The notes beneath the pieces are model-generated. The model did not search any database. It was not told the DNA's origin and worked only from the letters and a program-made list of their open reading frames with translations. From NCBI RefSeq assembly GCF_900113935.1, contig NZ_FORF01000008.1, forward strand, positions 106,748 to 170,747: a stretch of DNA of 64,000 nucleotides, read 5' to 3'. Below, in pieces: positions 56,504 to 64,000 of the stretch. Each line of letters begins with the position of its first letter. Position 1 is the stretch's first letter. Both the position numbers and the translations under genes were made by a program. The DNA comes from Aquamicrobium aerolatum DSM 21857 (GTDB lineage: Bacteria > Pseudomonadota > Alphaproteobacteria > Rhizobiales > Rhizobiaceae).

Positions 56504-57625
56504 ATGAAACGCGTCATTATCAGCGGTACAGGCGTCAGCATCCCGGACGCGGTGATTTCGAACGAAGAACTCGTTGAGAGCTTCAATGGCTGGGTCGATC
56601 GTGAAAATCTTTCGCGTCAGGCACAGGGGCTCGATCCGCTTCAGAAATCCAGCGCGGATTTCATCTATCACGCATCGGGGATCAAGCGCCGTCACGTCTA
56701 TGCGCGCGAAGGTATTCTCGATCTCGACCGGATGGCGCCGCATATTCCGGCGCGCGACGACGACGAGCTTTCCGTCACCGCAGAATTCGGCGCGCAGGCG
56801 GCAAATGCCGCGTTGCAGGAAGCCGGCATCGACGCAGAGGAAGTCGATCTGGTCATCTGCGCCGGCTCGCATCTGCAACGGCTTTATCCTTCCATCGGCA
56901 TCGAGATCCAGCAGGCCATCGGCGCCAAGGGCGCTGCGTTCGATCTCAGCCTCGGCTGCTCGTCCGCTGCGTCCGGCCTGCATGTCGCGTTCAACCTTCT
57001 GCGCTCGGGTGCCCACCGCCGCGCGCTGGTGGTGACGCCGGAGCTCATCACCGCACATCTGAACTTCCGCGACCGGCAAACCCATTTCATCTTCGGCGAT
57101 GCCGCGACAGCGCTGTTGCTGGAGGCTGTCGATGATGACCGCCAGGTCGAAGGGCGCTTTGAAGTTCTCGACACCCGCAACTGGACGCAGTTTTCCAACA
57201 ATATCCGCTCCAATTTCAGCTATCTCAACCGCGCCGCGCAAGAAGACACCAGTGTCATCCAGAGCGAAGGCAACCTGATCAAGCAGCAGGGCAACCGGGT
57301 GTTCAAGGATGTGACGGTTGCCAGCCACCGCTTCATCGTCGACTTCCTTGCGGAACATGGCCGCACGCCCGAAACGGTGCGTCGTTTCTGGCTGCATCAG
57401 GCCAATGCGCGCATGAACCAGATGATCCTGAAGCTCGCCTTCGGGCGCGAGATCGGTCACGACATTGCGCCGACCATTCTGGAAGAACTGGGCAACACGG
57501 CTGCTGCCGGGGCTATCGTTGCGCTTCACCAGAACCACAAGGACATGAAGGCCGACGATTATGGCCTGTTGTGCACCTATGGAGCCGGGTACTCTATCGG
57601 CGGCGCGCTGCTGCGGATGATGTGA
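56504..57625 (+). CDS. Beta-ketoacyl-ACP synthase III-like protein
   Basis: A 373-aa FabH-type condensing enzyme with the Cys-His-Asn triad: SLGCSSAASG (Cys), WLHQANARMNQ (His) and EELGNTAAAGA (Asn). It is longer than housekeeping FabH (~320 aa) because of an N-terminal insert with DPLQKSSADFIYHASGIKRR. Such a form often primes special fatty acids or secondary metabolites; no fab or acyl-carrier gene is next to it, so the role is not determined. Confidence 0.88.
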   Translation: MKRVIISGTGVSIPDAVISNEELVESFNGWVDRENLSRQAQGLDPLQKSSADFIYHASGIKRRHVYAREGILDLDRMAPHIPARDDDELSVTAEFGAQAANAALQEAGIDAEEVDLVICAGSHLQRLYPSIGIEIQQAIGAKGAAFDLSLGCSSAASGLHVAFNLLRSGAHRRALVVTPELITAHLNFRDRQTHFIFGDAATALLLEAVDDDRQVEGRFEVLDTRNWTQFSNNIRSNFSYLNRAAQEDTSVIQSEGNLIKQQGNRVFKDVTVASHRFIVDFLAEHGRTPETVRRFWLHQANARMNQMILKLAFGREIGHDIAPTILEELGNTAAAGAIVALHQNHKDMKADDYGLLCTYGAGYSIGGALLRMM

Positions 57626-57717
57626 GCCATCAACGGCACGAATAGATCGATCAGGCGAATTCTCTGGACGTTGCGCGCGTTTCAACCCATCAAAGCGCGG
57701 TGTTGATGGAGATTGAC

Positions 57718-58335
57718 GTGACAGCAGAGCTTTTCGAACGCCGCGACGACGAGCCGGAAATTGTACCCGGCAAGAAGATCAGCGCACGCGTGGCCGGGCT
57801 TTTCACCGCTGCCAACAATGATTTCGTGACGGCTGCGACGCAAACGCTGGAACTTGATTTCGCTGGCATCGCTAATGATTTTCACACGGGACTTACACGC
57901 CGCTCGGGCGGGCGCGAGCCGTGGTATCCACGCGGCACTGAAATCCGCAACGAGCGCCAGCTTACCATCGTGGCGGCAGATGAACTTGCGGACGTGGCCC
58001 GCAAGATGGACCTTACAGAGGTCATGCCGGAATGGATCGGGGCCAATCTGGTGCTTGAGGGGATCGCCCGGCTGTCAATGTTGCCTGCGGGAACGATCCT
58101 GTTCTTCAAGAATGGCGTGACCCTGAAGGTCGACGGTCAGAACATTCCCTGCCGGCTCGCGGGGCGCTCCATCGCGCGTCATGCCGGCATGGCGGATGTC
58201 GACGCGGGATCGCTGTTGTTCCCGAAAGTGGCTCGTCGCCAGCGCGGCCTCGTTGCGTGGGTTGAAAAACCGGGCACGATTTCCGCTGGCGAAGAAGTCT
58301 CGGTCCGGTTGCCGGATCAGTGGATCTATCGCTGA
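57718..58335 (+). CDS. MOSC-type domain protein
   Basis: A 205-aa MOSC-like protein: LTRRSGGREPWYPRGTEIRNERQ, then PEWIGANLVLEGIARLSMLP, and DGQNIPCRLAGRSIARHAG, which carries the Cys typical of molybdenum-cofactor sulfurase C-terminal domains. The role is probably sulfur or Mo-cofactor handling. GTG 57718 has GGAG 6 nt before it; ATG 57706 would add 4 residues. It ends 4 bp from the convergent DUF2293 gene. Confidence 0.8.
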   Translation: MTAELFERRDDEPEIVPGKKISARVAGLFTAANNDFVTAATQTLELDFAGIANDFHTGLTRRSGGREPWYPRGTEIRNERQLTIVAADELADVARKMDLTEVMPEWIGANLVLEGIARLSMLPAGTILFFKNGVTLKVDGQNIPCRLAGRSIARHAGMADVDAGSLLFPKVARRQRGLVAWVEKPGTISAGEEVSVRLPDQWIYR

Positions 58336-58339
58336 CAGG

Positions 58340-58651
58340 CTAGTCCGGATCATCCGCATCCAGAAGACGGGTTGCACGCCAGCGCGTCAGCGTCTCGTTG
58401 ATCTCGTCGACGACGAAGAAGCGCGCCGCGTCGCGATCATATCCATCTGAAAGAAGCTCGTCATAGCTGCTGTGCTCGTGGCGGACATAGGTGATCGCCG
58501 CGATCCAGACTGCGATTGACGCGGGCAGGTCGCGCCGGTCGCGCGCGCTCGCCATCTCCCGTATCTTTTCAATATCCGAATAGGGCGCCATCGGCAGCAA
58601 TGCGGTCAGGGCCTTCGCGATGGCTCTTTGTCGATTGGTATTGCGTATCAT
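58340..58651 (-). CDS. DUF2293 domain protein
   Basis: A 103-aa protein with the DUF2293 pattern: RAIAKALTALLPMAPYSDIEKI, then AVWIAAITYVRHEHSSYDELLSDGYDRDAAR and ETLTRWRATRL. Function of the family is unknown. It is divergent from the SahR-like regulator and convergent with the MOSC gene. Confidence 0.82.
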   Translation of the reverse strand: MIRNTNRQRAIAKALTALLPMAPYSDIEKIREMASARDRRDLPASIAVWIAAITYVRHEHSSYDELLSDGYDRDAARFFVVDEINETLTRWRATRLLDADDPD

Positions 58652-58701
58652 GGAGTGGTAACCGCGCGTCTGCGAATTCGACTTGTCAAAGCGCTCAGAT
58701 T

Positions 58702-58723
58702 CACATAAATATATCTTTATGTG
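58702..58723. promoter_or_regulatory. SahR-type operator
   Basis: CACATAAA-TATATC-TTTATGTG, 8-bp perfect arms around 6 bp, 15 bp before the regulator ATG. Rhizobial metF control regions with ArsR-methyltransferase regulators carry similar AT-rich palindromes (family knowledge). It predicts autoregulation of the regulator-metF operon. Confidence 0.7.
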
Positions 58724-58738
58724 TTTTTGGACGTTGCC

Positions 58739-59758
58739 ATGCTGATGCGCTCCTCGATAAATCTGAACGTGATGGTTGATACGCTGAAGGCGGCAGCGGA
58801 ATCCAGCCGCTTCCGTATTCTGATGCTTCTGTCACGTGGCGATCTGACCGTGACCGACCTGACCGAGATCCTCGGCCAGTCGCAGCCGCGCGTCTCGCGT
58901 CATCTCAAGCTGCTGATGGAAGCAGCGCTGATCGACCGCTATCAGGAGGGATCGTGGGCGTTTTTCAGGGTCGCGGATGGCGAGCATGTGCGTGATTTCC
59001 TGAATGGAATTACGTCGCGCGTGGACACCGCCGACCCGGTCGTCGAGCGGGATCTGGAGCGGCTTGAAGCGGTCAAGCGCAAACGGCAGACAAAGGCAGC
59101 CGACTATTTCAGCGCCAACGCCGCGAGCTGGGACGAGATCCGGTCGCTGCATGTGCAGGATGGCGCGGTCGAAAATGCGATGCGTGAACTTGTCGGTGAT
59201 CGTCCCTTCCAGGCGATGCTCGATCTTGGCACGGGCACGGGCCGGCTGCTCGAACTCTTTGCGCCGCTCTATCGTCGTGGTGTCGGCATCGACCTGTCGC
59301 GCGAGATGCTGACGGTCGCGCGCGCCAATCTCGACAAGGCCGGGATTGCGCACGCCCAGGTGCGCCAGGGCGACCTCTACGCGCCACCGGTCGAGCGCGA
59401 TGCGTTCGATCTGGTCTCGATGCATCAGGTCTTGCACTATCTTGAGGAGCCGGGCGTTGCGGTTGCCGAAGCAGCGCGCCTTCTGCGTCCGGCTGGCCGG
59501 CTGATGATCGTCGACTTTGCGCCGCATGCGCATGACTTTCTGCGCGAGGAACACGCCCATTTGCGTCTCGGCTTCTCCGACCGGCAGATCGCGGATTGGC
59601 TTGAAGAAGCCGGCCTCGAACTTGAAGCAGAGCGTAGCTTTGCGCCCGAGAACGATGCGACAGGCCTCACCGTCAAGCTCTGGATGGCGCGCGATCAGCG
59701 CCTCCTCATTGCAGATCCCTCCCAGCTTCATTCTCTACATTCCAAGGAAATCGTCTGA
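58739..59758 (+). CDS. sahR: ArsR family regulator fused to SAM methyltransferase-like domain (SahR-like)
   Basis: A 339-aa fusion: N-terminal ArsR HTH (residues ~10-85; DLTEILGQSQPRVSRHLKLLMEA) and a Rossmann methyltransferase-type domain (~130-330; MLDLGTGTGRLLELFAP, IDLSREMLTVA). In SahR proteins the second domain is thought to sense S-adenosylhomocysteine rather than methylate. It overlaps metF by one base (TGATG), so it probably controls methionine-cycle genes. No classical metal-binding Cys motif is seen in the HTH. Symbol assigned by context. Confidence 0.8.
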   Translation: MLMRSSINLNVMVDTLKAAAESSRFRILMLLSRGDLTVTDLTEILGQSQPRVSRHLKLLMEAALIDRYQEGSWAFFRVADGEHVRDFLNGITSRVDTADPVVERDLERLEAVKRKRQTKAADYFSANAASWDEIRSLHVQDGAVENAMRELVGDRPFQAMLDLGTGTGRLLELFAPLYRRGVGIDLSREMLTVARANLDKAGIAHAQVRQGDLYAPPVERDAFDLVSMHQVLHYLEEPGVAVAEAARLLRPAGRLMIVDFAPHAHDFLREEHAHLRLGFSDRQIADWLEEAGLELEAERSFAPENDATGLTVKLWMARDQRLLIADPSQLHSLHSKEIV

Positions 59759-60672
59759 TGGCCGAGCCAAGACTCTCCCGCCGTGCCGATCTCGGTGAGC
59801 GCATCAAGGTGTCGTTCGAATTCTTCCCACCCAAGTCGGACGAGATGGAAAGCCGTCTGTGGGAGACGATCACGCGCCTTGAGACCGTCTCGCCGCATTA
59901 TGTGTCCGTGACCTACGGGGCAGGGGGCTCGACGCGCGAGCGCACGGCGCGCACCGTCGGTCGCATTCTGGCGCAAAGCAGCCTCAAACCCGCAGCGCAT
60001 ATGACTTGCGTCGATGCCACCCGCGACGAAGTTGATGCGGTGGTCCGAGAGTTTGCCGAGATGGGCGTGACGCGCTTCGTGGCGCTGCGTGGTGATCCGG
60101 TATCCGGTGTCGGCGAGGCCTATCGCCCGCACCCGCAGGGCTATTCCAATGGTGCTGAGCTGGTCGCTGCGATCCGGCGCATCGGCGATTTCGATGTGTC
60201 TGTGTCGGCCTACCCTGAAAAGCACCCTGAAAGCGCGGATTTCGCCACCGACATCGACATGCTCAAGCGCAAGGTCGACAATGGAGCGACGCGGGCGATC
60301 ACCCAGTTCTTCTTCGATAACGACCTTTACGAGCGCTATGTCGAGCGTGTCCGGCGCGCCGGCATCTACATCCCGATCGTTCCGGGCATCCTTCCGATCC
60401 ATAATTTTGGCGCGGTGGCAAACTTCTCGGCGCGCTGCGGCGCGCATGTTCCGGCATGGATTGCCGAGCGATTTGCCGGTCTCGAGCGTGACCCGCAGAC
60501 CCATGCGCTGGTCGCATCGGCGATTGCTGCCGAGCAGGTTCTGGACCTTGTGGAGCGCGGCATCGAAGAGTTCCACTTCTACACGATGAACCGCGCCGAC
60601 CTTGCCTTTGCAATCTGCCACCTCATCGGCATACGGCCTGCGCCGGAGGCAAGTGCGGCGGCAGCTGCTTGA
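59758..60672 (+). CDS. metF: 5,10-methylenetetrahydrofolate reductase
   Basis: A 304-aa MetF TIM barrel that reduces methylene-THF to methyl-THF for methionine synthesis. FEFFPPKSDEMESRLWETI with the catalytic Glu, SVTYGAGGSTRERT, and RFVALRGDPVSG are typical motifs. It is the second gene of the SahR operon, controlled through the palindrome upstream. Confidence 0.95.
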   Translation: MAEPRLSRRADLGERIKVSFEFFPPKSDEMESRLWETITRLETVSPHYVSVTYGAGGSTRERTARTVGRILAQSSLKPAAHMTCVDATRDEVDAVVREFAEMGVTRFVALRGDPVSGVGEAYRPHPQGYSNGAELVAAIRRIGDFDVSVSAYPEKHPESADFATDIDMLKRKVDNGATRAITQFFFDNDLYERYVERVRRAGIYIPIVPGILPIHNFGAVANFSARCGAHVPAWIAERFAGLERDPQTHALVASAIAAEQVLDLVERGIEEFHFYTMNRADLAFAICHLIGIRPAPEASAAAAA

Positions 60673-60693
60673 GGAAGGCGAAATGCTCAAACA

Positions 60694-60722
60694 AAAAGGC
60701 CGGAGGGTTTCTCCGGCCTTTT
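60694..60722 (+). terminator. Terminator after metF
   Basis: AAAAGGCCGGAG and CTCCGGCCTTTT form a 12-bp perfect stem with a 5-nt loop and a T-run, 22 bp after metF. Confidence 0.9.
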
Positions 60723-60760
60723 CGTTGCGTAATTGCTATGGGATGCGACGGAGTGGTCCG

Positions 60761-60847
60761 TCAGACCAGTACGCCCACAATCAGAGCGCCGACAAAGGCA
60801 AAGGCAGCACAAATCATCAAGGCGTTGATCGGCTTGGCAAGTCCCAT
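60761..60847 (-). CDS. Small membrane peptide (28 aa)
   Basis: A 28-aa peptide starting MGLAKPINALMI, with one hydrophobic segment (residues ~8-28). A strong GAGGAGG site stands 7 nt before the ATG, and codon use is local. It is convergent with metF. Such a ribosome site in front of a short membrane frame is good evidence of translation; function is unknown. Confidence 0.6.
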   Translation of the reverse strand: MGLAKPINALMICAAFAFVGALIVGVLV

Positions 60848-61013
60848 CGTACAGCCTCCTCTGCTGACAACGCAGTCGATTCTAGGCGAACCTGCCCCGA
60901 TGACAAGCAAATTTCCTCGCTGCGTCGCAGCAAATCGCTTCAGATCACGCTGATATGAAGCCAGCTGTTTGTTTTTCCTGACGAATGTTTTGTGTGAAAA
61001 ACTGCAGGAAGTT

Positions 61014-61928
61014 TCACGTTCTGGTGCGACGGATCAGCCGTCCATCAATGATGATGAGACCCAATCCGATCAGCCCCATGCCACCGAATTCATACCACTG
61101 CATGCGTTCGCCGAGAAATAGAGCGCCGAGCAGGATTGCGGAGACGGGGACGATAAGGGTCACCAGCGAGGCATTGGTTGCGCCCGCCGAGCGGATCAGG
61201 GCAAAGAACAGGATGTAGCCGACCGAGGTCGCCAGCAATGCCAGACCGAGCACTGACAGCCACGCAGCCATGCTGGCGTCGAACAGGCCGCTGGTGCCGT
61301 TCCAAAGCAGCACCACCGGCAGCATGATCAGCGTCGACGCGGTGAGCTGGCCCGTGGCGACGATTTGCGGTGCCAGCTTGCTGAACCGGCGCGCATAGAG
61401 CGCTGCAAACGCATAGGATACGGCGGTTCCGACAAGGGCAAATTTGGCCCATACCGGCGCGCCTGAGGCGGTTACGACGTCCGGTCCGATCATCACCACC
61501 GCGCCGCATATTCCCAGAACGACACCGATGATCTTGTTCCAGGACAGCTTTTCGTCGTCCGTCATCATATTGGCAAGCAGCATCGTCCAGAACGGTGTGG
61601 TCGCATTGAGGATCGAGGCAGCACCCGCGCCAAGCTCGGTCTGGCCTGCAAACATCAACGTGAACGGGATCACATTGTTCAGGGCGGCGAGGCCAAAAAA
61701 GCTCGCAGCCATCGGCAGGGCGAGGCGAAATGACGGCCCGACAAGGGCGAGATAGATGTGAAGGGCGACAGCCGCAATCGAGACGCGGAAAAGAACCAGC
61801 GTCAGCGGATGGATTTCAAGAACCGCAACGCGTGCGAAGAAGAACGATCCGCCCCACAAAGCACCGAGCAGCAGCAGCATGCTCCAATCGCGGGGCGTAA
61901 TTGTCTTCTGCTGTATCGAGGTCTTCAT
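61014..61928 (-). CDS. EamA/DMT family transporter
   Basis: A 304-aa integral protein with about 10 hydrophobic segments in two EamA repeats (LLLGALWGGSFFFARVAVLE; GALFLGERMQWYEFGGMGLI). DMT transporters export amino acids or metabolites; the substrate cannot be told. It is divergent from the decarboxylase gene, so it may move a product of that enzyme (inference). Confidence 0.9.
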   Translation of the reverse strand: MKTSIQQKTITPRDWSMLLLLGALWGGSFFFARVAVLEIHPLTLVLFRVSIAAVALHIYLALVGPSFRLALPMAASFFGLAALNNVIPFTLMFAGQTELGAGAASILNATTPFWTMLLANMMTDDEKLSWNKIIGVVLGICGAVVMIGPDVVTASGAPVWAKFALVGTAVSYAFAALYARRFSKLAPQIVATGQLTASTLIMLPVVLLWNGTSGLFDASMAAWLSVLGLALLATSVGYILFFALIRSAGATNASLVTLIVPVSAILLGALFLGERMQWYEFGGMGLIGLGLIIIDGRLIRRTRT

Positions 61929-62083
61929 TGCAAAGGTTACTCCGGGCTGCTTTGCTCACGCATAGGATGCCGGTGTGGGGTTGGCCACCCGGTTTCAGCG
62001 CTGGTCTACGCAATGGCAACAACTGGCCAGCCATCTTCCTGTCGCGGACCGCATTTAGCGTCCTGCGGAAACTGGAGAGGTAC

Positions 62084-63304
62084 ATGCAGCGATTCGAAAA
62101 TGCACGCGAGGCAGCGCTCGCACTTCGTCCGGACGATCCGGTCTATTGCTTTCGCCCTGAAGTGCTGAAGCAGGATTGCCGGGCGTTCATGTCGATGTTT
62201 CCCGGCAAGACAGCCTATGCAGTCAAGACCAATGGCGAGCCGATGGTGCTGAAAGCGCTTGCGGAAGCCGGTGTCACCGGGTTCGACGTGGCGTCTCCTG
62301 CCGAGATTGCGGAAGTCCGCGCCGTCGCACCCGATGCCGAGATGCTCTACATGCATCCGGTCAAGGCGCAGTCGCATATCCGTCTGGCGATGGAAGATTA
62401 CGGCATACGCGTGATTGTGGTCGATCATGAGGATGAGATCACCAAGGTGACGCGCGTCGTTCGCGCCCTCGACATCGACCCCGGCACGGTGACCGTATTC
62501 GTGCGGCTGCAAACCAAGGGCAGTGCCGCTTACGAACTGTCGAAGAAATACGGTGCCGGACCTGCTGCCGCCGTCGAACTGATCGACCGGCTTGCCCGTG
62601 CCGGCTTCAAGGTCGGCATCTGCTTCCATGTCGGCAGCCAGATCGAGGATCCTGACACGTATGAGCGCGCGCTGGCTTCTGCGGCGTGGGTGCGAAGCCG
62701 CGTCAAGGCGGAGATTGCGGCACTCGATGTCGGCGGCGGCTTTCCAGCAGAATATGGCCACGATCCGAACCGCAGGCAGCCGGTCATGCCCTCGCTCGAG
62801 GAGATCATGACGCGGCTTCGCACCGACATCGACGAATGGGGTTTCAGCGGCACGCCGCTGGTTGCCGAGCCGGGGCGCGTCATCGTCGCGCGCGCCTATT
62901 CGCTGATCGTGCGGGTGCTCTTGCGCAAGGGCAGGCGGCTCTACATCAATGACGGTATCTGGGCGTCGCTGTCGGATTCATGGACCGGCAAGATCACGTT
63001 GCCGGCACGATTCATTCCCGACCCGGCAATCCGCCATCGCAATGGCGACCAGAAGAACATCGTGCCGTTCAAGGTCTGCGGGGCGACCTGCGATTCCGTC
63101 GATATTCTGTCACGTCCGTTCTGGTTGCCGGAGACTGTCGATACCGGCGACTGGATCGAGATCGGCCATATTGGCGCCTATTCCCTGTCGCTGCGCACAA
63201 GGTTCAACGGTTTCTACCCGGACACTTTCGTCGAGGTCACGACTCCCTTCGACGAAGGCGGCATGCCGGAAGGCTTTGCTAGCCTTGAAACCATGGCGGA
63301 CTAG
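62084..63304 (+). CDS. Type III PLP-dependent decarboxylase (ornithine/lysine/diaminopimelate family)
   Basis: A 406-aa alanine-racemase-fold decarboxylase: TAYAVKTNGEP (PLP Lys), VKAQSHIRLAMEDYGI, FHVGSQIEDPDTYERAL, DVGGGFPAEY and KVCGATCDSVDIL with catalytic Cys. It is close to bacterial ornithine/lysine decarboxylases that produce putrescine or cadaverine; the exact substrate is not settled. GGAGAGG precedes ATG 62084; an upstream frame to 61901 lacks support. Confidence 0.88.
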   Translation: MQRFENAREAALALRPDDPVYCFRPEVLKQDCRAFMSMFPGKTAYAVKTNGEPMVLKALAEAGVTGFDVASPAEIAEVRAVAPDAEMLYMHPVKAQSHIRLAMEDYGIRVIVVDHEDEITKVTRVVRALDIDPGTVTVFVRLQTKGSAAYELSKKYGAGPAAAVELIDRLARAGFKVGICFHVGSQIEDPDTYERALASAAWVRSRVKAEIAALDVGGGFPAEYGHDPNRRQPVMPSLEEIMTRLRTDIDEWGFSGTPLVAEPGRVIVARAYSLIVRVLLRKGRRLYINDGIWASLSDSWTGKITLPARFIPDPAIRHRNGDQKNIVPFKVCGATCDSVDILSRPFWLPETVDTGDWIEIGHIGAYSLSLRTRFNGFYPDTFVEVTTPFDEGGMPEGFASLETMAD

Positions 63305-63327
63305 ACGTCGGATCACGCGAGGAGCCT

Positions 63328-63678
63328 ATGAAAGTCCAACGGATCGTTACCAATGTAGAAACGCCCGATCCTGGTCTGGCATGGCGGTTCTACGCCGAGG
63401 TGCTTGGTCTGGAAATCGTCATGGATCACGGATGGATCGTCACCTATGGCGCTGACGCGGCGATGAAGGTGCAGGTCAGTTTCGCATCGCAAGGCGGTGC
63501 CGACACGCCGGTGCCGGCACTTTCCATCGAGGTTGACGATGTCGAAGAAGCGCTGGCCCGCGTGAGGGATGCCGGGTTTCCAATAGAGTACGGGCCGGTT
63601 GACGAGCCGTGGGGCGTCCGGCGGTTCTTTACCCGGGATCCGTTCGGCAAGCTCGTCAACATCCTGTCACATCGATAA
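63328..63678 (+). CDS. VOC (glyoxalase/bleomycin resistance) family protein
   Basis: A 116-aa single-domain VOC protein: PGLAWRFYAEVLGLEIV at the start and PVDEPWGVRRFFTRDPFGKLVNILSH at the end. Metal sites of the family can be partly lost and substrate is unknown. It lies 23 bp after the decarboxylase with GAGGAG before the ATG. An IS element was inserted right after its stop. Confidence 0.85.
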   Translation: MKVQRIVTNVETPDPGLAWRFYAEVLGLEIVMDHGWIVTYGADAAMKVQVSFASQGGADTPVPALSIEVDDVEEALARVRDAGFPIEYGPVDEPWGVRRFFTRDPFGKLVNILSHR

Positions 63679-63679
63679 C

Positions 63680-64000
63680 AGGTGTGGCTAGGCTCAGGAC
63701 TCGTTGATCAGAGCCAGAAGATAACGGTAGCCGCGAGAGCGATTGCGGAGAGGAAGGCCATTGGGCACCTGTCATAGCGCGTCGCGACACGCCGCCAGTC
63801 TTTGAGACGCCCGAACATTATCTCGATCCGGTTGCGCCGCTTGTAGCGGCGTTTGTCGTATTTGATGGCCTTGTTGCGGGATTTGCGACCCGGAATGCAG
63901 GGAGTGATCCCCTTGGCCTGTAAAGCGTCACGATACCAGTCGGCATCATAGCCACGGTCGGCCAGCAGCCATTTGGCCCTGGGAAGTTCATCAAGCAAGG
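63680..64000 (-). mobile_element. IS5 family insertion sequence (partial, right edge)
   Basis: The transposase frame reaches the window end and begins at its C-terminal side just after the VOC gene. The IS end must lie between 63679 and 63707, but its terminal repeat cannot be set without the other end. Boundaries are approximate. Confidence 0.6.
63708..64000 (-). CDS. IS5 family transposase, C-terminal part
   Basis: About 97 residues of a DDE transposase, open to the right edge. WLLADRGYDADWYRDAL holds the second Asp, and YKRRNRIEIMFGRLKDWRRV holds the Glu of the DDE triad. The sequence is of the IS427/IS1031 type frequent in rhizobia. In many such elements the protein is split in two frames; that part lies outside the window. 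The frame is intact as far as visible. Confidence 0.88.
   Translation of the reverse strand, partial: LLDELPRAKWLLADRGYDADWYRDALQAKGITPCIPGRKSRNKAIKYDKRRYKRRNRIEIMFGRLKDWRRVATRYDRCPMAFLSAIALAATVIFWL

Noticed and set aside
56360..57685. 441-aa minus-strand open frame covering the FabH-like gene
   Set aside because: Shadow; the plus-strand protein has the full catalytic triad.

Overview
The window looks like a chromosomal segment of a Hyphomicrobiales (Rhizobiales) alphaproteobacterium, perhaps in the Phyllobacteriaceae/Hoeflea/Mesorhizobium neighbourhood. The evidence is gene content (BA14K-like, DUF982, CsgH, StcD-like demethylase, two Ku genes with LigD, ArsR-methyltransferase next to metF), GGAAC-N16/17-CGTT-type promoters typical of the alphaproteobacterial EcfG stress sigma factor, and palindromic intergenic repeats of a rhizobial type. 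Genus is inference only. No rRNA, tRNA or CRISPR array was found. The only mobile element is a partial IS5-type transposase at the right edge.

Layout. 1-1.6 kb: 5' part of nrdA (class I ribonucleotide reductase, minus strand) behind a cobalamin riboswitch, an SD-sequestering hairpin and an NrdR-like box. 1.9-3.6 kb: an LTA-synthase-like membrane sulfatase-fold enzyme with an AT-rich front. 3.6-9.8 kb: methylated-amine (stachydrine/glycine-betaine type) N-demethylation genes: TetR, StcD-like flavoprotein, LysR, Rieske oxygenase and its reductase. 9.8-11.4 kb: small genes (BA14K-like, DUF982, a zinc-ribbon protein, a 68-aa unknown) and a tandem palindromic repeat. 11.8-16.6 kb: DNA-repair island ku-ligD, convergent ku, aag, with stress-type promoters before both ku genes. 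16.7-18.1 kb: a possible 54-aa protein and a YhiN/BaiN flavoprotein. 18.2-25.1 kb: AraC regulator divergent from a sugar operon (epimerase, RbsA-like ATPase, two permeases, binding protein). 25.4-28.7 kb: glycine betaine/proline-type ABC transporter. 28.7-33.8 kb: XRE regulator, YbdG channel, glycerate kinase, MetE-like methyltransferase, SAM methyltransferase. 33.9-44.8 kb: phenylacetate catabolic cluster (paaZ, a P450, paaI, paaK, two regulators PaaR/PaaX, a hotdog thioesterase, paaABCDE). 44.8-45.4 kb: ParDE. 45.4-49.3 kb: TPP enzyme + CoA-transferase pair, lysophospholipase-like hydrolase. 49.5-52.2 kb: NMT1/SsuA-type ABC transporter. 52.3-54.5 kb: curli-like genes (two curlins, CsgH) and an Inh/AprI-domain lipoprotein. 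54.6-64 kb: ettA, FabH-like synthase, MOSC protein, DUF2293, SahR-like regulator-metF, a 28-aa membrane peptide, EamA exporter, type III decarboxylase, VOC protein, IS5 fragment.

How the parts fit. The demethylation genes and the betaine transporter would take up and strip N-methyl groups, and metF and the MetE-like enzyme handle one-carbon units (inference). The paa cluster is nearly a full upper pathway: CoA activation, ring epoxidation by PaaABCE with PaaD maturation, and PaaZ ring opening; paaG/paaF/paaH/paaJ are not in the window. The most notable signals are stress-type promoters on both sides of the NHEJ island, a P450 translationally coupled to paaZ, a palindromic repeat translated in frame inside paaD, B12 plus NrdR control of nrdA, and several proteins below 70 aa that a length cut-off would miss.
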